Positions 1 to 7,321 of a stretch of DNA of 41,067 bases are shown one piece after another. Within the stretch, counting starts at the first letter, position 1; each line of letters starts with the position of its first letter. A program made the translations under genes and the position numbers. The notes below the pieces were generated by a model. It searched no databases, was not told the origin of the DNA, and was given only the letters and a program-made list of their open reading frames with translations. The DNA comes from RGIG9041 sp045593905. Its GTDB lineage: Bacteria; Bacillota; Clostridia; Oscillospirales; QAKW01. The DNA lies in assembly GCA_045593905.1 (NCBI GenBank), contig JAZNXL010000071.1, positions 1 through 41,067 of the forward strand. The letters run 5' to 3'.

Positions 1-205
1 TATTCTTTTCGTTTTTAGATAAAACATACTTATTTACGCCGTTTTGAAACGATTTAACAAGCCCAAGCTTTTTAACATCGCGCGAAACAGTAGCTTGGGT
101 TACGTTATAACCGTCTTTATTAAGCAAATCAACAAGCATATCTTGTGTGGTTATGTTTAATTCAGTAATTAATTCTTTAATTCTTTCAAGTCTTGCAGTT
201 TTCAT
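1..205 (-). CDS. argR: Arginine repressor ArgR, N-terminal part (3' end outside window)
   Basis: About 68 codons are visible, starting at the ATG at 203-205; the reading frame runs off the window at base 1. The visible part is the winged helix-turn-helix DNA-binding domain of the ArgR/AhrC family: the start MKTARLERIKELI, the segment TTQDMLVDLLNKDGYNVTQ, then the recognition helix ATVSRDVKKLGLVK, the family hallmark. ArgR proteins are hexameric, arginine-responsive repressors of arginine biosynthesis; the C-terminal arginine-binding and oligomerisation domain is not seen. The start overlaps the nadK stop as ATGA, so the two are translationally coupled. In many Firmicutes recN follows this gene, but here that position is outside the window. 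Confidence 0.93.
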   Translation of the reverse strand, partial: MKTARLERIKELITELNITTQDMLVDLLNKDGYNVTQATVSRDVKKLGLVKSFQNGVNKYVLSKNEKN

Positions 206-1068
206 ATTTTTTGGCTCCGTAAACTAAATTTTCTTTTTAAAACAGTATAAAAATCGGTATCGGTTAATTGTATTAATTTTAAGTACTTATCGTTTTTAGT
301 AATTTCAATTTTATCGTCTTGCTGTAGGTAAAACACATGGCGACCGTCAACTGAAATAAGAGCGTTAACAGTCTTTGGCGAATTAACCTTGCAACCCAGA
401 GCTTTACCGGCATCAAACACAAGCGAATGCCCAGTTAACGAATGAGGAGAAATTGCCGAAACAAGAATAGCTTCCATTGACGGGTCCATAACAGGTCCGC
501 CTACGCTTAAAGAATACGCTGACGAGCCGGTAGGTGTTGAGAAGATTAAACCGTCGCAAAAGTAGTTTGCAATTCTGCCTGTTTCGCCAAGTAAATCAAT
601 TTGCACAGGTTTTAAAACCGCATTTCGAGTAATAACGGCATCGTTTAATGCAGAATACTCATAAACAATTTTATTGTTACGATACACTCTTGCAGTAATC
701 ATCATTCTATTTTGAATTTTATAATCGCTTTTTAAAATAGAAGTGATTTTATCAATGTCAGTTTTATCAAGCTGCGCAAGGTATCCAAGTGTACCAAGAT
801 TAACACCTAAAAGTGCAACACCGTATCTCACAGCTAAATCGGCAACATTTAAAAACGTGCCGTCACCACCTAAAATAATAACTACCGACGATGTTTTAAA
901 CATTTGCTCAAGTGTAGTATATGTACAGTCTTCGCTTGAAAAGACGTTTTTAAGTTCAAGAGTTAAAACAGGTCTGAACTGTTCATTTATTAGGTTTGAT
1001 ACGATTTGTTTTAGATATATGTAATCACCGTCTTTGCGGTTATTTACAATTATACCAATGTTTTTCAT
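202..1068 (-). CDS. nadK: NAD kinase
   Basis: This 288-residue protein is the usual size for bacterial NAD kinase, which phosphorylates NAD to NADP in the cytoplasm. Visible motifs are the diacylglycerol-kinase-fold GGDGTF at residues 67-72, NLGTLGYL just after it, and the STPTGSSAYSLSVGGP block that binds the nucleotide. The ATG at 1068 lies one base after the tlyA stop and has an AGGAGA ribosome binding site. The stop (TGA) overlaps the argR start by four bases. The order tlyA-nadK-argR is common in Clostridia. No residue expected for activity appears to be missing. Confidence 0.95.
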   Translation of the reverse strand: MKNIGIIVNNRKDGDYIYLKQIVSNLINEQFRPVLTLELKNVFSSEDCTYTTLEQMFKTSSVVIILGGDGTFLNVADLAVRYGVALLGVNLGTLGYLAQLDKTDIDKITSILKSDYKIQNRMMITARVYRNNKIVYEYSALNDAVITRNAVLKPVQIDLLGETGRIANYFCDGLIFSTPTGSSAYSLSVGGPVMDPSMEAILVSAISPHSLTGHSLVFDAGKALGCKVNSPKTVNALISVDGRHVFYLQQDDKIEITKNDKYLKLIQLTDTDFYTVLKRKFSLRSQKI

Positions 1069-1069
1069 T

Positions 1070-1849
1070 TTAATCTCCTAACACAACATTATTAATAATA
1101 CTTGCGTCAATTGTAAAGTTTTTATTATCCTTAATTAAATAAAGAAGATACTCTTTATTGCCGCTTTCGCCCTCGAGTCCCGAAAAAGAAATGTCGTATA
1201 ATGAAAAGCCGATTTTAAGAGCATGTTCAATGACACTAACAACCGAATGTAATCTTGCTTTTTTATCTTTAACCACACCGTTTTTTCCTACAAAATCAGG
1301 TCCTACCTCAAACTGAGGCTTAACAAGACAAATAAACTCGCCCTGCTGTTTTAAAATACTATAGGCGCTACTTAATATAAGCTTGAGTGAAATAAAAGAT
1401 AAATCGCATGTAACAATATCAATTTCGTCTTTAAACATATCGGGCGCTAAATAACGAGCGTTTGTGTTTTCCATAACAAAAACTCTTTTGTCATCTCTGA
1501 TACGGCTATGAAGCTGGTTTGTGCCAATGTCTACGGCATAGATATTTTTAATGCCGTTTTGAAGCATAACCTCGCAAAATCCACCTGTTGACGAGCCAAG
1601 GTCAACAGCAACCTTGTTACTAAAAGATAGATTGAATTTTGCTTTAGCAGTTAATAGTTTGTGAGCCGAGCGGGCTACATACTGATAACAGTTAGAACTT
1701 ATTTTAATATCATCTAAGTCGCCAACATCAAAAGATGGCTTGCTAACAATTTTATTGTTAACTGTAACTTTTTGTTCTTTAATAAGCGCAGCTGCTTTAT
1801 TACGGCTTTCGCAAATTTTATTTTCAACTAAGTATAAATCTAATCTCAC
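1070..1849 (-). CDS. tlyA: TlyA-family S4-domain rRNA methyltransferase (2'-O-ribose)
   Basis: The protein has 259 residues. An S4 RNA-binding domain occupies about residues 1-60 (RLDLYLVENKICESRNKAA...), followed by an FtsJ/RrmJ-type methyltransferase domain with the S-adenosylmethionine motif VDLGSSTGGF and the CDLSFISLKLIL segment. TlyA proteins methylate ribose 2'-hydroxyls in rRNA; mycobacterial TlyA also acts as a haemolysin-associated factor, but the rRNA role is the better supported one. The start is a GTG whose last bases overlap the dxs stop (GTGA); a GAGG sits about 13 bases upstream, slightly far. This is the standard position between dxs and argR in Firmicutes. Confidence 0.9.
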   Translation of the reverse strand: MRLDLYLVENKICESRNKAAALIKEQKVTVNNKIVSKPSFDVGDLDDIKISSNCYQYVARSAHKLLTAKAKFNLSFSNKVAVDLGSSTGGFCEVMLQNGIKNIYAVDIGTNQLHSRIRDDKRVFVMENTNARYLAPDMFKDEIDIVTCDLSFISLKLILSSAYSILKQQGEFICLVKPQFEVGPDFVGKNGVVKDKKARLHSVVSVIEHALKIGFSLYDISFSGLEGESGNKEYLLYLIKDNKNFTIDASIINNVVLGD

Positions 1850-3696
1850 AAGCTTAGAGTATCCTCAATAAGTTTTTTAATAGACGGTGTATCGATTTTG
1901 CAAAGTTCAAAAGCTTCAAGCTGTGTTGAGTGCTCAATAAAACCGTTCTTGATTGCACGTAATACAAACCTGCCGTTAAAACCGTTATCGTATAACTTAG
2001 ATTTTAAGTGGTTTCCGATACCACCAATTTCGTAACATTCTTCAATAAAAATTATGTTTTTATATTTTAAAAGCTCAGACACAAGAACATCATCGTAAAC
2101 ATTCAAAAGATTAAGTTTTAAAACATCAACATTGAATTCTTGTGAAGCAGTTAAAACGTTAAATATAAGTCTTCCGTATGAGATAACAACGGTATCGGAA
2201 TTGTTATTAAGAAACTGCCAATCGGCATTATTTTGCTCAAAAGGATAGTTATCAAGCTTTGCAAAATTGTCTTTTGGATAACGTATTACCGAAATATTGT
2301 TTTCAACATTAACAACTCGCTCTAAAAATATCTGCAGTTCGCTTTTTGTTGCGGGTGAAAATATTTTTATGTTTGGTATTGGTAAAAGCATAGGAATATC
2401 AAATAAACCTTGGTGTGTTTCACCATCAGAGCCTACCAAACCCGCCCTATCAATTGCAAGTATCAATTTAAGCTTTTGAAGCGATACGTCGTGAATTATT
2501 TGGTCATAGCTACGTTGTAAAAAGGTTGAATAAACCGAAAATACAGGTATTTTGCCCGCCTTTGAAAGTCCTGATGCAAAAGTAACAGCATGCTGTTCAG
2601 CAATACCAACATCAAAATACCGTTCAGATAAAAGCTTTTTAAAGTCGGAAAGACCGCAGCTATCGCCCATTGCGGCTGTTATTGCACAAATTCTATCATC
2701 GTTTTTTGCAAGTTGAACCAAGGATTTGCCAAATGCACTGCTAAAGTTTTCGCCTTCGATAACATTTCCTGCACCGGTATCAATATTAAATTCGGAAACA
2801 CCGTGAAAATGATGTGGCTTTTGTTCAGCAAATGAATATCCCTTGCCTTTGACAGTTTTAACATGAACGACAACAGGTGTTTTCATTTGCTTTGCGCGAG
2901 TTAAAACGCGTGTTAAAAGCTCTATATCGTGCCCGTTAATAGGTCCGATATATTTAAAGCCCATCGCTTCAAAAATATTAGCAGTATAAAAGTATGTTTT
3001 AACCGCGTTTTTAAGCCTTTCTAACCTATCGTAAATCGGTTTTCCAATTCGAGGCAGATTGAGTAATAAATTCGCGGTTTTATCTTTTAATTTAAAATAT
3101 GAACGTTTGTTTCTCATAACAGTAAAAGCGTTTGAAACACCGCCAACATTATGAGAAATACTCATATTATTGTCGTTTAATATTACAACGATATTTTTAT
3201 TTGAGTGACCTGCGTTGTTAAGGCCCTCATACGCTAGACCGCCCGTCATAGAGCCATCACCGATAACCGCAACGACTGTTGAATCGTCATTATCAAGTGT
3301 ACCGGCCGAAGCAATACCTAAAACCGAAGAAATTGAAGTTGAGCTATGGCCTGTTTTAAATAGGTCATGCTCGCTCTCCTCGGGGTTTGGAAATCCCGAG
3401 ATTCCGCCTTTTTTTCTAAGTGTGTTAAAGCCGTCAAGTCTTCCGGTAAGCATTTTATGAACATAGCTTTGATGTCCAACATCAAACACAATTTTATCTT
3501 TTGGCGACTCAAACACTTTATGAATGGCAATTGTAAGCTCAACAATGCCAAGATTACTCGCAAGATGACCGCCATTATTAGAAATATTATAAATTAACTC
3601 ATTGCGGATATCTTGAGCAAGTAAACTAAGCTTGTCATTAGACAGTATTTTTAAATCTTGTGGGAAATTGTATTTTTTTAATAAACTTTTTTCCAT
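1846..3696 (-). CDS. dxs: 1-deoxy-D-xylulose-5-phosphate synthase
   Basis: At 616 residues it matches DXS length. DXS condenses pyruvate and glyceraldehyde-3-phosphate using thiamine diphosphate, the first step of the MEP isoprenoid pathway. The thiamine-binding motif starts at GDG (146-148) and ends near NDNNMSIS (174-181). The GHQSYVHKMLTGR segment and the transketolase-type GIAEQHAVTFASGLSKAG block are intact. The C-terminal transketolase domain is present. It starts one base after the ispA stop and overlaps tlyA by four bases. Together with ispA it supplies prenyl precursors; dxr and ispG lie in the other long operon of this window. Confidence 0.97.
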   Translation of the reverse strand: MEKSLLKKYNFPQDLKILSNDKLSLLAQDIRNELIYNISNNGGHLASNLGIVELTIAIHKVFESPKDKIVFDVGHQSYVHKMLTGRLDGFNTLRKKGGISGFPNPEESEHDLFKTGHSSTSISSVLGIASAGTLDNDDSTVVAVIGDGSMTGGLAYEGLNNAGHSNKNIVVILNDNNMSISHNVGGVSNAFTVMRNKRSYFKLKDKTANLLLNLPRIGKPIYDRLERLKNAVKTYFYTANIFEAMGFKYIGPINGHDIELLTRVLTRAKQMKTPVVVHVKTVKGKGYSFAEQKPHHFHGVSEFNIDTGAGNVIEGENFSSAFGKSLVQLAKNDDRICAITAAMGDSCGLSDFKKLLSERYFDVGIAEQHAVTFASGLSKAGKIPVFSVYSTFLQRSYDQIIHDVSLQKLKLILAIDRAGLVGSDGETHQGLFDIPMLLPIPNIKIFSPATKSELQIFLERVVNVENNISVIRYPKDNFAKLDNYPFEQNNADWQFLNNNSDTVVISYGRLIFNVLTASQEFNVDVLKLNLLNVYDDVLVSELLKYKNIIFIEECYEIGGIGNHLKSKLYDNGFNGRFVLRAIKNGFIEHSTQLEAFELCKIDTPSIKKLIEDTLSL

Positions 3697-3697
3697 T

Positions 3698-4561
3698 TTA
3701 AAAACTTCTATTTAAAAAGTAATCAGCTAAATCAAAGAAAAATTGATTGTTAATATCTTCGATATATTTTTTTGCATCAAGCACAAGCTGATTTAAAACA
3801 TCTTTAGATTTTTCAACACCCAAAATCGAAACATAGGTTGATTTTGTTGATTTTTGGTCGCTGTTAATAGGTTTACCAAGTGCTTCAGCGGTAGATGTAA
3901 CATCAAGAATATCGTCTTTAACCTGAAAAGCAAGCCCTAATAATTTTATATACTCAACTAAATTATTTTTAGTTTTGTTATCAACATTTGCAAGCAAACA
4001 GCCAATTTTAACAGATGCCTCAAACATTTTACCTGTTTTTTTATCGTGCAGTAAATTAACAACATCAATGGTGCAATCTTTATTCTCGTTATTTTTATCA
4101 ATAACCTGACCTGCGAGCATTCCATGCTCACCGCAAGCATCTGACAAAACTTTTATGCAATTAATTTTTACAGTATCGTCAAAATCGGTATTAGCAATAA
4201 CACTAAATGCTTTTGTCAAAAGCGCGTCGCCTGCTAAAAGAGCAATATCGTTTCCGTATACCTTGTGACAAGTTGGTTTGCCGCGTCGTAAATCATCGTT
4301 ATCCATATCGGGAAGGTCATCGTGAATAAGCGAATAGGTGTGCACCATTTCAACGGCGCACGCAAAATCAAGAGCTTTATTAACATCAACGCTGTTTAAC
4401 ATTGCGCACTGCAACACGATAAGACCTCTCAAATGCTTGCCGCCCGAAGTAATTGAGTATCTCTCCGCATCAAGCAAGTTAGAATACTCACAGTCACTAA
4501 ACCTTGTAAGCTTGTCCAGATGGTCAGATATTAAATTTATTAAATGTTTATACTTATTCAT
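3698..4561 (-). CDS. ispA: Polyprenyl (farnesyl) diphosphate synthase
   Basis: Taking the ATG at 4561, the product is 287 residues (MNKYKHLINLI...). An upstream in-frame start would add ten residues unlike the family, so it is rejected. The first aspartate-rich motif is DDLPDMD, followed by DDLRRGKPTCHKVYG; the second is QVKDDILDV. These bind magnesium and the diphosphates of DMAPP/GPP and IPP. The DDxxxxD spacing is typical of bacterial farnesyl diphosphate synthases. The start overlaps the xseB stop by eight bases, and an AGGA lies about 11 bases upstream inside xseB. Product chain length (C15 or C20) cannot be fixed by eye. Confidence 0.93.
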   Translation of the reverse strand: MNKYKHLINLISDHLDKLTRFSDCEYSNLLDAERYSITSGGKHLRGLIVLQCAMLNSVDVNKALDFACAVEMVHTYSLIHDDLPDMDNDDLRRGKPTCHKVYGNDIALLAGDALLTKAFSVIANTDFDDTVKINCIKVLSDACGEHGMLAGQVIDKNNENKDCTIDVVNLLHDKKTGKMFEASVKIGCLLANVDNKTKNNLVEYIKLLGLAFQVKDDILDVTSTAEALGKPINSDQKSTKSTYVSILGVEKSKDVLNQLVLDAKKYIEDINNQFFFDLADYFLNRSF

Positions 4562-4781
4562 TGGCAATAAAATCCTGCTTTTTAACACCATCGGCTGTTT
4601 CGATTAAAACCTCAACTTTTTGTTGAGCGTTTTTTAAAAGTGAAGAGCAAAGAGCAGAAAGCTTAACACCCTGTTCAAAAAGCTCCATTGATTTTTCAAG
4701 TTCAGTTTCGCCACTTTCAAGCTGCTTTACAATACTCTCAAGTTGCGATAGTGCTTGTTCAAATGTAATCTCGTTAGCCAT
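4554..4781 (-). CDS. xseB: Exodeoxyribonuclease VII small subunit
   Basis: The ATG at 4781 gives 75 residues beginning MANEITFEQALSQLESIVKQ, matching the start of the family; a GAGGTG ribosome binding site lies six bases upstream, so the longer in-frame reading is rejected. The protein is an all-helical hairpin, with the conserved block ESGETELEKSMELFEQGV. It assembles with XseA to form ExoVII, which degrades single-stranded DNA into acid-insoluble oligonucleotides. It starts one base after the xseA stop and overlaps ispA by eight bases. Confidence 0.95.
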   Translation of the reverse strand: MANEITFEQALSQLESIVKQLESGETELEKSMELFEQGVKLSALCSSLLKNAQQKVEVLIETADGVKKQDFIANE

Positions 4782-4782
4782 A

Positions 4783-5988
4783 TTACACCTCAGAAATTTT
4801 ATTAACTGTACACTCGGCACAGCCGTCGTTTAAGTTAAGCTTGACGGTGTCATTCAATGATATATCGTCAACACTTTTAATAATTTTATTGTTTTGATTT
4901 TTTGCAAACAAATATCCCCTGCCCATAATTTTAAGAGGGCTCAAAGCATCGAGTTTTGCCGATAACTTTTCGAGCTTGCTACAACTTAAAACAATAGTTT
5001 GGTCAAGTGATTTGTAAAGTTTATCATTCAAATGGTCTACTATTAAATATTTATTTTCAAATAAATAGTTTTTATCAGTAAAAACAGGCCTATTAACAAG
5101 TGATGTGTACCGTTGCTTACATATATCAGTCTTTCGTTTAAGAGCGGTTTTTAAGCGTTTTACAACATTGTCAAACCTAACAAGCATATCGTTTGTATCA
5201 GGGACTGCAATTTCAGCAGCGGCAGAGGGTGTTGGTGCGCGAACATCTGAAACAAAGTCGCAAATTGTAAAATCGGTTTCGTGTCCTACAGCCGAAATCA
5301 CAGGAATAGACATAGCAAATATAGTTCGTGCGAGCTGTTCGTTGTTAAACGCCCATAAATCTTCAATAGACCCGCCGCCTCGACCGATAATTATTACGTC
5401 AACACATTTGGTGGTTTCAAAATAATTAAGAGCATTAATTAACTGTTGCGGCGCGCCATCGCCTTGAACAAGTGACGGATAAAGCAATATATTACTATAT
5501 GAAAACCTACGCGACAACACATTAATTATGTCTCTTACGGCAGCGCCAGTTGGAGAAGTTATAACACCAACCGTTTTTGGTATTTTAGGTAGTGATTTTT
5601 TATAGCTTTGAGAAAAAAGACCTTGTTGTTCAAGCTTTTTCTTAAGCATTTCATACGCCACATATAAATCGCCAATACCATCAAGTTCCATAGAAGTTAC
5701 AATAACCTGATAACGACCGGCAGGTTCAAAAACCGAAATTTTACCTTTGGCAATAATTTTTTGTCCGTTTTCGGGTTTAAACTTCAAGCCGTTAACATTA
5801 CCCCTAAACATAACAGCGTTTATAACTGCGTTTTCGTCTTTTATAGCAAAGTATAAATGACCTGTTCTATGTATGGTAAGGTTGGAAATTTCACCTGAAA
5901 CCGCAAAGCCTGTAAGGTTAGTGTCAGTTTCTAAAACACTTTTTATATATTTAGTTAAACCGCTTACGGTAATTACGTTTTGATTCAT
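4783..5988 (-). CDS. xseA: Exodeoxyribonuclease VII large subunit
   Basis: The protein has 401 residues, somewhat shorter than many XseA proteins of about 450, the difference apparently lying in the C-terminal helical region. The N-terminal OB fold (residues about 1-100) has VSGEISNLTIHRTGHLYFAIKD. The catalytic core shows GVITSPTGAAVRDI, IIGRGGGSIEDLWAFN, ISAVGHETDFTICDFVSDVR and APTPSAAAE, all family hallmarks. The complex with XseB is a single-strand-specific nuclease used in repair. The start overlaps the stop of the TsaD-like gene as ATGA. Confidence 0.96.
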   Translation of the reverse strand: MNQNVITVSGLTKYIKSVLETDTNLTGFAVSGEISNLTIHRTGHLYFAIKDENAVINAVMFRGNVNGLKFKPENGQKIIAKGKISVFEPAGRYQVIVTSMELDGIGDLYVAYEMLKKKLEQQGLFSQSYKKSLPKIPKTVGVITSPTGAAVRDIINVLSRRFSYSNILLYPSLVQGDGAPQQLINALNYFETTKCVDVIIIGRGGGSIEDLWAFNNEQLARTIFAMSIPVISAVGHETDFTICDFVSDVRAPTPSAAAEIAVPDTNDMLVRFDNVVKRLKTALKRKTDICKQRYTSLVNRPVFTDKNYLFENKYLIVDHLNDKLYKSLDQTIVLSCSKLEKLSAKLDALSPLKIMGRGYLFAKNQNNKIIKSVDDISLNDTVKLNLNDGCAECTVNKISEV

Positions 5989-6917
5989 AAAATCAAGCCT
6001 TTGTCAAGCGCATACAATACGGCAGTGCCAAGCGCGTTATCAACCGAGTATTGCGGTTTAGAAAAATAAACACCGTTTAAACTGTTTGTTGTATGCTCTT
6101 TTATAATTTTGTTAGACATAACACCGCCTGCCATTAACACAGGAATGTTACCATAGATTTTTCTGAAATAGTTGACAGAATCAACGATAAATGAATATAC
6201 GACATCGAGGGTAAAGGTTGCAATTTGAATATCGCTTAAGCCTTGGTGTTTCATATCTTGCGTTTTGTTTTGAAATCCTGAAAAATTGTAGTATCCGTTA
6301 TTGTTTTTAATTTTTACTTTACCTGTTAGCACACTATCGCAAAGCGATTCAATATGCTTACCGCAAGGAAATTTAAGGCCTAACATAACACCTGTTCTAT
6401 CAATGAGTTGTCCGCAGCTGATGTCACTTGTGCCACCAATTTTTTTAACGTTGAAAACGCCATTGTCGCACGGTTCGCATAAGCAAATATCTGTTGTACC
6501 GCCCGAAATATGATACGCGATAAAAGGAGATTTTAATAGCGAAAGCATATTACAAGAGTACAATGCCGCGCAGATATGGTTTTTTTGGTGTGATGCGCCG
6601 TAATAATCAACATTTAAAATGTTAGAAAGTGTTTTTGCAAACGCTATACCAACGTTAAAGCACGGCATATACGAGTTTTCGCGTTCAGAAGGACAAGTGC
6701 TTGAAACAACAGCGTTAAAACTAAACTTTGGAATATTATCAAAGAGTTGTTGCAAATTTTTTGTGTGTAAAAACACAGCGTCATTTTGCCTAACCCCACA
6801 CTCGCCTTCTTTTACCGCAAGTAAAATTCTATTTTCCCACTCAATACCGTTTTTAGTATCAAAAACACAAGCCGAAGTCGTGTAATTACTTGTATCAAAA
6901 GATAATATTTTACTCAT
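5985..6917 (-). CDS. TsaD/Kae1-like (peptidase M22 fold) paralogue of unknown function
   Basis: The ATG at 6917 gives 310 residues; an upstream in-frame start would run into the nusB frame and looks unnatural. The fold is that of ASKHA ATPases of the TsaD family: N-terminal SFDTSNYTTSACVFD (phosphate 1), VGIAFAKTL, SHQKNH at 109-114 with the two metal-type histidines H110 and H114, ISGGTTDICLCE around 137-147, GQLIDRTGVMLGL, AGGVMSN at 263-269 and D293 in SVDNALG. It differs from true TsaD: the TsaD N-terminal ETSCDDTS and GPGL motifs are replaced, and a STCPSERENSYMP block is present instead. I infer a paralogue, not the tRNA t6A enzyme. There is no strong ribosome binding site; the eight-base overlap with nusB suggests coupling. 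Substrate unknown. Confidence 0.8.
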   Translation of the reverse strand: MSKILSFDTSNYTTSACVFDTKNGIEWENRILLAVKEGECGVRQNDAVFLHTKNLQQLFDNIPKFSFNAVVSSTCPSERENSYMPCFNVGIAFAKTLSNILNVDYYGASHQKNHICAALYSCNMLSLLKSPFIAYHISGGTTDICLCEPCDNGVFNVKKIGGTSDISCGQLIDRTGVMLGLKFPCGKHIESLCDSVLTGKVKIKNNNGYYNFSGFQNKTQDMKHQGLSDIQIATFTLDVVYSFIVDSVNYFRKIYGNIPVLMAGGVMSNKIIKEHTTNSLNGVYFSKPQYSVDNALGTAVLYALDKGLIL

Positions 6918-7311
6918 CTTTAAGTTTTGAAATTGTACCAAGGTTCGCGTGAACAAACGAAGCAAGCTCAGGGTCGTATTTTTTTGTAAGCTCGATTGCT
7001 TCGTTTATTGCAACGATTTGAGGAACTTCATTGTTATAAAACATTTCGTAAACAGCATAACGCATTGCAGTTAAGCAAACATTATCAAGACGCTCGAACT
7101 TACGTGTTTTAATGTTTTCTTTAATTTTAGTGTCAATAAAATCAAGATTATCAAACACACCATTCACAGTTGAAACGACATAATCGCTAAGTTGTTCGTA
7201 TTCATTTGCTTCAATATAAGTATCAATTATATCGCTACAACTTTTTTGTGAATTAAATGGAAGTGTATATAAAATTTCAAATGTAATTTTTCTTTCTTCA
7301 GTTCTATTCAT
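6910..7311 (-). CDS. nusB: Transcription antitermination factor NusB
   Basis: The 133-residue all-helical protein shows the NusB start EERKITFEILYTLPF, the segment FIDTKIKENI, and the conserved VCLTAMRYAVYEM and VPQIVAINEAIELTKKYD blocks. NusB with NusE binds boxA RNA and promotes antitermination of rRNA operons. The ATG at 7311 has a GGAG site upstream and lies ten bases after the prkC stop. In Bacillus nusB heads the nusB-folD-xseA group; here it directly follows prkC, and folD is replaced by the TsaD-like gene. The C-terminal residues also contain the start of that next gene. Confidence 0.94.
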   Translation of the reverse strand: MNRTEERKITFEILYTLPFNSQKSCSDIIDTYIEANEYEQLSDYVVSTVNGVFDNLDFIDTKIKENIKTRKFERLDNVCLTAMRYAVYEMFYNNEVPQIVAINEAIELTKKYDPELASFVHANLGTISKLKDE

Positions 7312-7321
7312 AATATCTCCG

